Source of the DNA: Alphaproteobacteria bacterium
GTDB lineage: Bacteria; Pseudomonadota; Alphaproteobacteria; Rhizobiales; Rhizobiaceae
DNA length: 64,000 nt
Direction of reading: 5' to 3'
NCBI GenBank assembly: GCA_024742485.1
Contig: JANSYK010000001.1
Location: 1,488,001 to 1,552,000 of the forward strand
Under the pieces are notes generated by a model. It had not been told where the DNA came from, ran no database searches, and saw only the letters and a list, made by a program, of their open reading frames with translations. Below are positions 1-8,210 of this stretch, one piece after another. Position numbers and translations under genes: made by a program. Within the stretch, counting starts at the first letter, position 1. Every line of letters starts with the position of its first letter.

Positions 1-623
1 AATGCGCCGGAAATCGCGACCGGTGAAATCCAGGCAAGGCTTGTGATCGACAGCCGTTCGGGTGCTTCGTAGGTCGGTGCCGGATTGCGGGAGATCATCA
101 ATGGCAGCAGCGACAGGGAGATCAGGACCGATGTCAGCACGAACAGGATCGCGCCATCGGGATCATCCAGTCCGGCAAGCCCCTGTCCAAGGGAGGCACC
201 CAAAGTCTGAATGACAAAATAGGCCGACAGAACGACGGCCCGTGATCGGTTGTCCGTCTTGGCATTGAGCCAGCTTTCCGAAATCACGTAGAGACCGGGG
301 AAACAGAAGCCGGCAAGAAGGCGCATGGCGCCCCAGCTCCAGGCATCGATTGTCACGAGGTGAACAATGGCGGAGACGGAACACAATGAGGCAAGCGCTG
401 CAAACGCCCTGACATGACCGACACGCTCGACCAATTTCGGCGTATAGGCGGAACCAAGCAGGGCGCCCAAGGGATAGCCGGCCTGCATGAGGCCAATCGT
501 CATGTCCGAAAAGCCGATGGTCGCGCCCCGGATGGTCAAAAGGGTCGACAGCAGCCCATTCGCCGCCATCAGCATCGCCATGCCGGCAAACAACGCCCAG
601 CTTTCTTTCAATGCATGTGCCAA
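1..623 (-). CDS. MFS transporter, N-terminal part (runs off the window)
   Basis: A minus-strand frame of about 207 residues leaves the left edge, so the C-terminal half is missing. It reads as a string of hydrophobic helices. The first carries AANGLLSTLLTIRG, and the loop after the second helix has the GSAYTPKLVERVG signature typical of the major facilitator superfamily, in the YcaD-like drug/sugar efflux branch. The substrate cannot be told. I chose TTG at 623 because two stop codons lie just upstream in frame and GAGGCGAGG precedes it; ATG at 581 is an alternative but would cut into helix 1. It is divergent from the dehalogenase-like gene at 733, with about 110 bp between them, so the two may share a control region. 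Confidence 0.8.
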   Translation of the reverse strand, partial: MAHALKESWALFAGMAMLMAANGLLSTLLTIRGATIGFSDMTIGLMQAGYPLGALLGSAYTPKLVERVGHVRAFAALASLCSVSAIVHLVTIDAWSWGAMRLLAGFCFPGLYVISESWLNAKTDNRSRAVVLSAYFVIQTLGASLGQGLAGLDDPDGAILFVLTSVLISLSLLPLMISRNPAPTYEAPERLSITSLAWISPVAISGA

Positions 624-732
624 CCCTCGCCTCTATCATCCGGGCGGCGTCGGGGATAGATGGTGCACTCTCGGTCACTCCAGCCTGGACGATACCAGCC
701 CTGGCCGAACCACATGACCGACGTTTAACCCA

Positions 733-2070
733 TTGGGGCAGAATGCTGCGGTGGACAGGACAGCGAACAAATTATTATGCTCGGATACCGACGAGCCCTC
801 GAAACCGGGATACCAAACGCTGGCCTGGCCATCCAATCAACGCATCGACCCGATTGCCGACAAGACAATCGCCGAATTGAACGAGCAATTCGCGGCAAGC
901 GATGCCGCCGCAGGCATCGAGGTCAGTGACGCGTTCGAACCATTCAACCAGATGAACGATATGTTCACCCGCGCCTTTTGGGACGACAACATTCGATCAG
1001 ACGATACAGATGCGTTCTTTGCCAGCTATCGCTCGGCGTCAATGCCGCGCCGGGGAGAGGGTTTCACGCAAAAGGACTTTGCCCTGCGCAATGCGTCATG
1101 GATCGTGTCCGACCTCATTTCAAACCGCAACAATGATGAGGGAGAAAGGGAAGGATTTCAGGCACCAATCCGCAACGACACACCCGTGGCCGATACGCAG
1201 GTCCCGGTCGACAATGCGCAGGAACAGGCCCGCGAAATCAAATCACTCGCCAAAATGTTCGGTGCTGACCTTGTGGGCATCACCCAGATCGATCCGCGCT
1301 GGCATTATTCTGCGCGCGTCGACACCCGCGATTTTTCTCCAGCTCCCAATGACCTGCCTGCCGGACTGACCCATGTCATCGTCATGGGCCATGCCATGGA
1401 TGAAGACCTGGTGGCCACCTACCCCTCGGCCCTGGCCGGTGCCGCCACGGGCATGGAATATTCCCACGAAGCGTCCATCGTCATTCAACTGGCCGCCTAT
1501 ATCCGCAATCTTGGCTATGAGGCCGTCCCGTCGATGAACGACACGGCGCTGGTCATTCCCTATGCCGTCAAGGCCGGTCTTGGAGAGTATGGCCGCAACC
1601 AGATGGTTCTTACTCCCGAATTTGGTCCGCGTGTCCGGTTCTCGAAAATCTTCACGAGCCTGCCCCTGGCCGTCGACGCGCCAAAACCCTTCGGCATACG
1701 TGCCTATTGCGACATTTGCACGAAATGCGCAGATGCCTGTCCGCCCAAGGCCCTGCCCTTCGGCCCCCCGCAGGAAGACAATGCCAGCCAGTCAACAATC
1801 AAGGGCGTCAAGAAATGGTCGGCCAATTGCGAAAAATGCTTTGGCTATTGGGCCAAGCTGAAATCCGACTGCGCGATCTGCATGCGCGTTTGCCCCTTCA
1901 ATCAGCCGAAATCAACCATCTACGGCCGGATATTCAATTTTCTCGCCACGTCCAGGTTCCGCAAACTGGCCCTTCATCTGGAAACCAGGCGCGGGATGGT
2001 TGCACGGCTGAAACCTGGCCAATGGTGGAGGCGTCTATCCGGTGGGCCCGCACATGCAATTCGGAAGTGA
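733..2070 (+). CDS. Reductive dehalogenase-like corrinoid/iron-sulfur protein (cytoplasmic type)
   Basis: This 445-residue protein has the core of RdhA reductive dehalogenases. Two [4Fe-4S] motifs sit at the C-terminus: C326-x2-C-x2-C-x3-CP, then a second set at C369, C380, C383 and C387. The middle region has SMNDTALVIP and GLGEYGRNQ, blocks shared with RdhA. Tyr243, Asn269 and Arg302 keep exactly the spacing of the PceA active-site residues I recall as Tyr246, Asn272 and Arg305. There is no twin-arginine signal and no RdhB anchor gene beside it, so it should be cytosolic and not a classical respiratory enzyme; it also lacks the C-terminal flavin/ferredoxin reductase domain of BhbA-type enzymes. 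Epoxyqueuosine reductase is a relative, but length and active-site pattern fit RdhA better. The TTG start is uncertain; the next in-frame ATG is residue 74. Confidence 0.75.
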   Translation: MGQNAAVDRTANKLLCSDTDEPSKPGYQTLAWPSNQRIDPIADKTIAELNEQFAASDAAAGIEVSDAFEPFNQMNDMFTRAFWDDNIRSDDTDAFFASYRSASMPRRGEGFTQKDFALRNASWIVSDLISNRNNDEGEREGFQAPIRNDTPVADTQVPVDNAQEQAREIKSLAKMFGADLVGITQIDPRWHYSARVDTRDFSPAPNDLPAGLTHVIVMGHAMDEDLVATYPSALAGAATGMEYSHEASIVIQLAAYIRNLGYEAVPSMNDTALVIPYAVKAGLGEYGRNQMVLTPEFGPRVRFSKIFTSLPLAVDAPKPFGIRAYCDICTKCADACPPKALPFGPPQEDNASQSTIKGVKKWSANCEKCFGYWAKLKSDCAICMRVCPFNQPKSTIYGRIFNFLATSRFRKLALHLETRRGMVARLKPGQWWRRLSGGPAHAIRK

Positions 2071-2090
2071 CACACCGTGTCACCACGGGC

Positions 2091-3167
2091 CTACTGTGGA
2101 ATGATATAGACAGCGTTGTGGGGAATGCTGAGGAAGACCGGTGATCCGGGCTGGGCGCTGATCGAACCGTCCTCGACATTCTGACGGACGACAAGGACCG
2201 TCGGACCGTCTTCCACCTTGACTTCATACTGCACGGTTGAGCCGAGATAGACACTGCTCATGATCTTACCACCCACGGTGACTGAGCCGTCACGGTTGGT
2301 TTCGCTTTCGAGAAGTTCGATTTTTTCCGGCCGCACCATCACGATGGCGTTGCCACCATTGAGTTCCTGCGTCTTGTCGGCATTCAGAAGCAGCCCTTCT
2401 GCGTCAAGCGTCCTTGCATCATTCGACTCATCGACCTGGCGCGCTTCAAACAGGTTCGAGCGGCCCATGAAGTCGGCAACGAACCGGGAATTCGGCTTTT
2501 CATAGATCGCATTTGGCCCTCCGACCTGACACACGGTCCCCTCGGACATCACGACGATCCGATCGGACATCGACAGCGCTTCGTCCTGATCATGGGTGAC
2601 GAACATCGTCGATATGTTCAGCTTTCGCTGCAGATCCCTCAATTCGATGCGCATATGATCGCGCAATTGCTTGTCGAGAGCGCCAAACGGTTCATCCAGC
2701 AAAAGCACATTCGGCCGTATGACCAAGGCGCGGGCAAGGGCCACGCGCTGCTGCTGGCCGCCGGACAACTGGGCTGGCATTCTTTCCGAGTAGTCTCCGA
2801 GCTTCACCAATCCGAGGGCTTCCTCGACACGGGAGCGCCGCTCCGAAGGATCGACGCCACGCATTTTCAGTCCGAATTCGACATTCTTGTAGACCGACAT
2901 ATGTGGGAAAAGCGCATAATTCTGGAACACCAGCCCGACTTCGCGGCGATGTGGCGGAATGCCAGTAACGTCTTTGCCGCCAATTTCGATGGTGCCGGCA
3001 TTGGGCTGAACAAATCCGGCAACCATCCGCAATGTCGTCGATTTTCCACAGCCCGAAGGCCCCAGCAATGTCACGAACTCGCCGGGTTCGATTGCAAGAT
3101 CGAGCGAATGGACAGCAGCAACACTGCCATATCTTTTTTCGACTTTCCTGAGTTCGACAGTGCTCAT
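2091..3167 (-). CDS. Polyamine-type ABC transporter, ATP-binding protein (PotA family)
   Basis: The 358-residue ATPase couples ATP hydrolysis to uptake through the two permeases upstream. Walker A is GPSGCGKST (36-44), the signature LSGGQQQR lies near 135 and Walker B VLLLDEP near 160, followed by the H-loop (VTHDQDEA) and a C-terminal TOBE-type beta domain of about 110 residues. Its start overlaps the 3' end of the PotC-like permease by 4 bp, so it is the last gene of a four-gene operon read leftwards (binding protein, two permeases, ATPase). The family imports spermidine/putrescine or related cationic compounds; the neighbouring amidase and hydantoinase genes suggest a nitrogenous substrate of their pathway here. 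Confidence 0.93.
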   Translation of the reverse strand: MSTVELRKVEKRYGSVAAVHSLDLAIEPGEFVTLLGPSGCGKSTTLRMVAGFVQPNAGTIEIGGKDVTGIPPHRREVGLVFQNYALFPHMSVYKNVEFGLKMRGVDPSERRSRVEEALGLVKLGDYSERMPAQLSGGQQQRVALARALVIRPNVLLLDEPFGALDKQLRDHMRIELRDLQRKLNISTMFVTHDQDEALSMSDRIVVMSEGTVCQVGGPNAIYEKPNSRFVADFMGRSNLFEARQVDESNDARTLDAEGLLLNADKTQELNGGNAIVMVRPEKIELLESETNRDGSVTVGGKIMSSVYLGSTVQYEVKVEDGPTVLVVRQNVEDGSISAQPGSPVFLSIPHNAVYIIPQ

Positions 3168-3982
3168 TTGACGATTCTTCCTCCGCCGAGAATTTGCCCC
3201 CTGAACATCAGCATGGCCGTCAAGGCCGCGGTGACCGCAAGTGTCAGCGTTGAGATCGCGGCAATTGAAGGCTTCACCTGGAACATCAGCGTGGAGAACA
3301 TCTCCAGGGGCAGCGTCTGTTCGTAGGTCGCCAGGAAGAACGTAATGATGAACTCATCAAACGATATGATGAAACTGAAAATTGCACCGGCAATGAGGCC
3401 GGGTCGAATGACCGGCAAGGTGATATGCCACACCGCTCGCCACCGCGACGCCCCAAGGCTCATTGCCGCTTCCTCGAGTGTGACATTGAATGTTTGGAGG
3501 CTCGCGCCAACGGAAATCACCACGAACGGAACGGTGATCGTCAAATGGGCCGGTACAAATGCCAACAACGTGTCTTCAATATTGAGCTGCAGGGCAATCC
3601 GGAAAATACCGAGTCCGAGCACGATATGCGGCAGGACCATGGGTGAAATCATCACCGCATAAAGGCTCTGCCGCCCGCGCATCGGCCCACGGTCCAGTCC
3701 GAACGCGGCCAGCGTGCCGAGGATCAGCGAAAGCGGTGTAACCAGAATGGCGATAAGAACACTCAGTCCGACCGCATCGCGCCAATCGGACGATGTGAAC
3801 ACTTCGCGATACCACCGAAAACCGAAGGACGGCGGCGGAAAGCTCAAATAGGATTCATTGGTAAATGACTGAATGACCAGGATCGCCAGCGGTGCCACCA
3901 GGAAGAAGATGACCAGGAGGCTGAAGACAACGAGAGCTCGATGGGGCCATGGAGAGCCGTATCCTTCGCGCATGGCGTTCAT
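3164..3982 (-). CDS. Polyamine-type ABC transporter permease (PotC family)
   Basis: This 272-residue inner-membrane permease has six predicted helices. The EAA loop that docks on the ATPase is readable as EEAAMSLGASRWRAVW near residue 180. It overlaps the PotB-like permease by 4 bp upstream and the ATPase by 4 bp downstream, so translation is coupled. It forms the heterodimeric channel with the 3979-4830 product. Family assignment is firm; the substrate is inferred only from context. Confidence 0.92.
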   Translation of the reverse strand: MNAMREGYGSPWPHRALVVFSLLVIFFLVAPLAILVIQSFTNESYLSFPPPSFGFRWYREVFTSSDWRDAVGLSVLIAILVTPLSLILGTLAAFGLDRGPMRGRQSLYAVMISPMVLPHIVLGLGIFRIALQLNIEDTLLAFVPAHLTITVPFVVISVGASLQTFNVTLEEAAMSLGASRWRAVWHITLPVIRPGLIAGAIFSFIISFDEFIITFFLATYEQTLPLEMFSTLMFQVKPSIAAISTLTLAVTAALTAMLMFRGQILGGGRIVK

Positions 3983-4830
3983 CCACCAACCATCTTCTGG
4001 ACCCGCGCCGACAGAAGGACCATTGCACCGATTGCCGCCAACAGCATCAGTGCCATCGCCGAAGCCACCGGCCAGTTGTAGAGATTTCGCACCGAGTCAG
4101 TGATCAGCATCGGCAACGTCAGTACGAAATTCCCTCCCATGATAACCGGGGTCAGGTAGATGCCCATGGACAGGATGAACACAAGTGTGCAACCGGCCGT
4201 CACGCCGGGCAGACTGAGCGGCAGTGTCACTGTCAGAAACACACGCAGCGGGCTGGCACCAAGGCTCGATGCGGCTTCCTCGATACTGGAATCGATGGCA
4301 ATCAGCGCACCAAACAGGGGCAGTACCATGAAAGAGAGATAGACGTGCACAACGGCCAGCACGACCCCGAACGTGTTGTACATCAGCGGCAAGGGAGTAC
4401 TGATCCATCCCCAGTCGATCAGCGTGTCGTTGATGATGCCTGACCGGCCCAGGATCAATACCCATGCAACATTGCGAACGATGATGCTGGTCAGCAGCGG
4501 CGAAACAATGAAGAACAGCAACCACAACCGCGCTCTTGGGCCACTTCGACGCATCAGGACCGCCACCGGATAACCGAGTACCAGGCAGGACACGGTGATC
4601 ATCAGCGCCAGTTGAACCGTTCGGTAAAAGATGGTCAGCGTGATGCCGTCGGTCATGATCTTCACGTAGTTGTCGAAGAAAAAGCCGATTGTCGTAACGC
4701 TGTTCTCGAATTTCGCGAAGCTCAGGACCAAAAGCATCGCAAGTGGAATGAAAAAGGTCAGGATGTACAGACCAACACCTGGGCTCAATAGCCACCAGGC
4801 CTTGCTGTTTCCGCCTTGGGTTTGGGACAT
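3979..4830 (-). CDS. Polyamine-type ABC transporter permease (PotB family)
   Basis: A 283-residue membrane protein with six hydrophobic segments and an EAA loop (IEEAASSLGASPLRVF, about residues 183-198). It pairs with the PotC-like permease, with which its end overlaps. The ATG at 4830 gives the short cytoplasmic N-terminus usual for the family. It lies about 130 bp downstream of the binding-protein gene, a common gap after the most highly expressed cistron of such operons. Confidence 0.92.
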   Translation of the reverse strand: MSQTQGGNSKAWWLLSPGVGLYILTFFIPLAMLLVLSFAKFENSVTTIGFFFDNYVKIMTDGITLTIFYRTVQLALMITVSCLVLGYPVAVLMRRSGPRARLWLLFFIVSPLLTSIIVRNVAWVLILGRSGIINDTLIDWGWISTPLPLMYNTFGVVLAVVHVYLSFMVLPLFGALIAIDSSIEEAASSLGASPLRVFLTVTLPLSLPGVTAGCTLVFILSMGIYLTPVIMGGNFVLTLPMLITDSVRNLYNWPVASAMALMLLAAIGAMVLLSARVQKMVGG

Positions 4831-4962
4831 GTGCCGAACTTCTTCATCGATGAATTGGGAGAGCGTCGCCTGAGATCACGACGCAAAAACCCGCAAAACC
4901 TGTCCACGCCACCGGCTGATGGCGTGGATTGTCCTTGTCACGAGAAAATCATCGCGTGTGGA

Positions 4963-6042
4963 TCAACTGGACTTCCATTTGTTCCACATGTCCGTCCAGG
5001 CCGCTGAATTATCCAGGATCTTGGTAAAGTCCTCTGGAACGGCTTTCTTGACCACTTCAGGATCCGCAACAATTACGGCCTTGGCCTGTTCCGGCGTATG
5101 CTCGACCAGCTTGTTCGGTGTTCCGTAACCAAATTCGACCATCCGCTTCTGGCGCTCCTCGCCACAGACGAAATTGATCCATTCAATGCCCATTTCCGGG
5201 TTTGCGGCATTCAACGGCACACCATAGACACTGTGGCGCACGAAGAAGCCTTCATCCGGCACGGCAAATGCCAGCGGCAGGCCTTCACTTTTCAATTTGG
5301 TGACACGTCCGTTCCAGAACGGTGACATGACGATCTCGCCGTTACGGAACAATTGCTCGGCGTCCGCACCACTCGACCAAAGAGCCACCAGATGCGGCCG
5401 GATATCGCTCAGATGCTTGAAGGTCTCTTCATCAACCGGATAGGGTGATCCTTTGAAGGCCAGATTGACCATCTGGAGCGTCTGATCCTTCAGCCCCTCA
5501 TTCAGAGCCACCTTGCCGGCATATTTTGGATCCCAGAGCGCTTTCCAGGAGGTCGGCGCCGGATCAACCAGCTCCGTATTGTAGGCCAGCCCATAGGACC
5601 AGAGGACCAGGCAGGGTCCGAACTCCGTGATGAATTCATCATAGATGTTCTCGTATTCGGGAATCGCAGACCGCGGAATTTCCATTGCGATCTTGTTCCT
5701 GCGCGCGAAAATCAGCTGATCCGGATGCAGTGGAAACACGTCTGTTTCGGGTTGCCCATTGGCGATCTGCGCCTGAATCTTCTCAAGCGGCGCACGGCTG
5801 CCCTTCAGCCGGATGAAGTCCATCTTGACATCAAACTTCTCTGCAAATGGTTCATACCAGTGCTTGTCATAGAACTCGCCGAGCGTGCCGTCATAATTGT
5901 ACATCCGTACAACTTTTGGGTCGGATGCGGCATGCGCCTTGACGAAGAAGTAAGGCGTAGCCAACGCGGCACCGGCGCCTGCTGCCGACTTCAAAACTGT
6001 CCTGCGGCTCAATTTGCTGCTAAAATTGCCTTTGTCTGTCAT
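4963..6042 (-). CDS. Periplasmic substrate-binding protein of the polyamine-type ABC transporter
   Basis: A 359-residue extracytoplasmic solute-binding protein (PotD/bacterial SBP family). The N-terminus carries a twin-arginine signal, SRRTVLKSAAGAGAA, ending near AHA at residue 38, so it is exported folded. The mature part has the usual two-lobe composition, with WNGRV and YGVPLNAANPEMG-like blocks of the family. It is the first gene of the leftward operon and lies 74 bp from the palindrome at 6116-6138. The ligand is unknown. Tat export is less usual than Sec export for PotD proteins and is common in alphaproteobacteria. Confidence 0.92.
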   Translation of the reverse strand: MTDKGNFSSKLSRRTVLKSAAGAGAALATPYFFVKAHAASDPKVVRMYNYDGTLGEFYDKHWYEPFAEKFDVKMDFIRLKGSRAPLEKIQAQIANGQPETDVFPLHPDQLIFARRNKIAMEIPRSAIPEYENIYDEFITEFGPCLVLWSYGLAYNTELVDPAPTSWKALWDPKYAGKVALNEGLKDQTLQMVNLAFKGSPYPVDEETFKHLSDIRPHLVALWSSGADAEQLFRNGEIVMSPFWNGRVTKLKSEGLPLAFAVPDEGFFVRHSVYGVPLNAANPEMGIEWINFVCGEERQKRMVEFGYGTPNKLVEHTPEQAKAVIVADPEVVKKAVPEDFTKILDNSAAWTDMWNKWKSS

Positions 6043-6115
6043 GTTCCACCTTTTGGATTTGTGTCCCTGATCGTCAGTCTTTTTGAAGGCATTTTCTTGT
6101 TGTTTTGGCCATTTT

Positions 6116-6138
6116 ATTATATATTATATATATATTAT
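6116..6138. promoter_or_regulatory. AT-rich 9-5-9 palindrome, site A (candidate operator)
   Basis: The left arm is ATTATATAT and the right arm ATATATTAT, five bases apart, with one arm mismatch. It lies in the divergent gap between the transporter operon (start 6042) and the isochorismatase-fold gene (start 6231). The same architecture recurs at 10727-10749 and 16588-16610, the other two divergent promoters of this cluster. I infer binding by the cluster's GntR regulator (22558-23343). Confidence 0.6.
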
Positions 6139-6230
6139 TTGTGCCGTCAATTGCTGCAACCCCTTTAGATTCTGTCATTGTGTGAGGTCGGCATCGTATC
6201 TCGGCACAGCAGAATGAACAGGAGAGTCCC

Positions 6231-6902
6231 ATGCACAAGATCGACATTCCTCAAAGCGTCATGGAAGCCTGCAAGCGGCGCAGGGGATCAAGCAGCGTCT
6301 ATGATCATCTCGACCCGGCGAAAACCGCGCTGGTGGTGATCGACATGCAAAACAGCTGGTTGGAGCCGGGGCTTTCCGTACTTGAAATCCCTGAAGCACG
6401 TTCAATCATTCCGAACATCAACACGCTTGCAAACAAGGTTCGTTCAGTTGGCGGCACGGTTGCCTGGACGCAGTCCACCTTCGCGGAACCATGGACCAGC
6501 GCCATGTACAAGGGCTTCTGTGATGAAAAGTGGATCCGCAAGATCATCGCGGAAAGTGCACCCGGCACCCATGGTTTCGGCATCTGTGACAGGATGGATT
6601 GGCATGAGGACGACATAACAGTGACCAAGAACCGACCGAGCGCGCTCATTCAGGGCGCCAGCGATTTGGAAGCGCGTCTACGCGACCGGGGATGCGATAC
6701 GATCATCATCACCGGAACTCTGACGAATGCATGTTGTGAATCCACTGCCCGAGATGCTGCGGCGCTTGGCTTTCACGTGGTATTTGCCAGCGACGGGACC
6801 GCCACGCGCTCCGACATCGAACACAATGCAACACTGATCAACCTCATGCAGCTGGTCGCTGACGTTCGTCCGACAAACGAGATCATGGACATGCTGTCCT
6901 GA
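6231..6902 (+). CDS. Isochorismatase-fold cysteine hydrolase (amidohydrolase)
   Basis: This 223-residue cytoplasmic enzyme hydrolyses an amide-type C-N bond. The catalytic triad is complete: Asp38 in VVIDMQN, Lys133 in TVTKNRPSAL and Cys168 in TLTNACCESTARDA, with the second Cys169 beside it. The family includes N-carbamoylsarcosine amidohydrolase, biuret hydrolase, ureidoacrylate hydrolase and nicotinamidase. With hydantoinase A/B in the same presumed regulon, an N-carbamoyl amino acid is an attractive substrate, but this is inference. AGGAGAG lies at good spacing before the ATG. The M24 peptidase-like gene follows in the same operon. Confidence 0.9.
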   Translation: MHKIDIPQSVMEACKRRRGSSSVYDHLDPAKTALVVIDMQNSWLEPGLSVLEIPEARSIIPNINTLANKVRSVGGTVAWTQSTFAEPWTSAMYKGFCDEKWIRKIIAESAPGTHGFGICDRMDWHEDDITVTKNRPSALIQGASDLEARLRDRGCDTIIITGTLTNACCESTARDAAALGFHVVFASDGTATRSDIEHNATLINLMQLVADVRPTNEIMDMLS

Positions 6903-6974
6903 GGCCCGTCGCAATAACAGCCGCCAAATACCGACTTACCGACCATACGGGCTGTGTTGAATTGGCAAGATCAC

Positions 6975-8195
6975 ATGACTGAAACCGCAAACTGCAGGTC
7001 AACCGGATCGCTCCCATTTTCGATCCAGGAGTATCGCAACCGTTGGGACAAGGTCCACGAAGAGATGGATCGGTGTGGCTTGGAAACTGCAGTCGTGTGG
7101 GGACGCACAGCCTCGACCTTCGACCGTGCCGCCGATATTCTGTACCTCTCCAACTATTTTTCTTCAAAAGTCGGCCAGGGCTTTGACGCGGAACCCCACA
7201 GCGCCAGGGCCTATTGTGCCGTCATACTCCGCCAAGGACATGAGCCGGAACTTGTGGCCGACGATCCGGATCTGAGGCCGGAATTGACACCGATCCGCAA
7301 CCATTGCAGCGCCGCGGACCCGGTCGATCAGGTAATCGCGTCGCTCCGTTCGACCAGCACCAGGGGCGAAGTGGGATTTGTCGGCACAGACTTTTTTCCG
7401 ATGAAATACTGGTGGCAGATCGTCAACGCCACGCCCAGTATCAAATGGCGACCGTCCGATGATCTCGTGCGCAAGGTCAGAATGATCAAGTCTGCGGAGG
7501 AGCGAACGGTCATCCGTCAGGCCGGTGTGGTCGCCAGCAAAGCAATGTCATGCATGATGGAGGCATTGATCGCCTGTAAGCCGGAAACAGAGGCCGCGGC
7601 TCGGGCAGCCGCCGAAATTGTCCGAGGCGGCGGCATCGTCGACAAAATCCAAATCAGTCATGGCAGCACTATCGGTTACACCTGTGGCGATCCCCTGGCC
7701 GGATACCGGCCCGTCGCCCCACAATCCGGCGATATGGTGCGCGCATTCCTGATCGGACCGATGTATCAGGGCTACTATCTGGATCCGGGCCGGACAGCAG
7801 TCGCCGGTGGAACGCCAGATCCTCGACAACGGGAACTGATCGAGGCCACCATCGGGATTGTCGAAGCGATCGCCGCATTTGTCAGACCGGGCGTATCATT
7901 CAGCGAGGCCGCCGCCATCGGTGACAAAATGGTGGAGGATTTCAAACCCGATGCGGATCCGGCCGCAACGAAGTTCCCGTTTTTCGGGCATCCGCATGGC
8001 CTTTACTTCGAAGGCCCACCCTATATCAGCACGGTTCTAGACCATCAGAACGCGGTCTTCGAAGAGGGCATGCTGATTGGGATAGAGGCGTTCCTGGCCC
8101 GCAAGGGTGTGGGGAATGCCGGATTTGAGCAGAATTACCTGGTCGGCGCACAGGGACTTGAACTGGTTACCGACACGCCCATGCGCTGGCACTGA
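6975..8195 (+). CDS. M24-family peptidase/creatinase-like protein with incomplete metal site
   Basis: About 406 residues: an N-terminal creatinase-type domain (to about 150) and a C-terminal pita-bread domain. Of the five metal ligands of M24 aminopeptidases, the Asp of YLDPGRTA, the His of GHPHGLYF and the Glu residues of GIEAF and GFEQN can be placed. The first Asp is missing: the segment reads VRAFLIGP. Such loss is typical of metal-independent members such as creatinase. It may therefore cleave a C-N bond of a small compound instead of X-Pro peptides. ATG at 6975 is preferred over an upstream GTG at 6954. It is co-directional with the isochorismatase-fold gene and converges on the dimethylformamidase-like gene. 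Confidence 0.8.
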   Translation: MTETANCRSTGSLPFSIQEYRNRWDKVHEEMDRCGLETAVVWGRTASTFDRAADILYLSNYFSSKVGQGFDAEPHSARAYCAVILRQGHEPELVADDPDLRPELTPIRNHCSAADPVDQVIASLRSTSTRGEVGFVGTDFFPMKYWWQIVNATPSIKWRPSDDLVRKVRMIKSAEERTVIRQAGVVASKAMSCMMEALIACKPETEAAARAAAEIVRGGGIVDKIQISHGSTIGYTCGDPLAGYRPVAPQSGDMVRAFLIGPMYQGYYLDPGRTAVAGGTPDPRQRELIEATIGIVEAIAAFVRPGVSFSEAAAIGDKMVEDFKPDADPAATKFPFFGHPHGLYFEGPPYISTVLDHQNAVFEEGMLIGIEAFLARKGVGNAGFEQNYLVGAQGLELVTDTPMRWH

Positions 8196-8210
8196 ATGGC
8201 CTGGTCGAAA

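Noticed and set aside
733-2070. Epoxyqueuosine reductase (QueG)
   Set aside because: Longer than QueG, and the Tyr/Asn/Arg spacing and the second cluster motif fit RdhA better; kept as a minor alternative.
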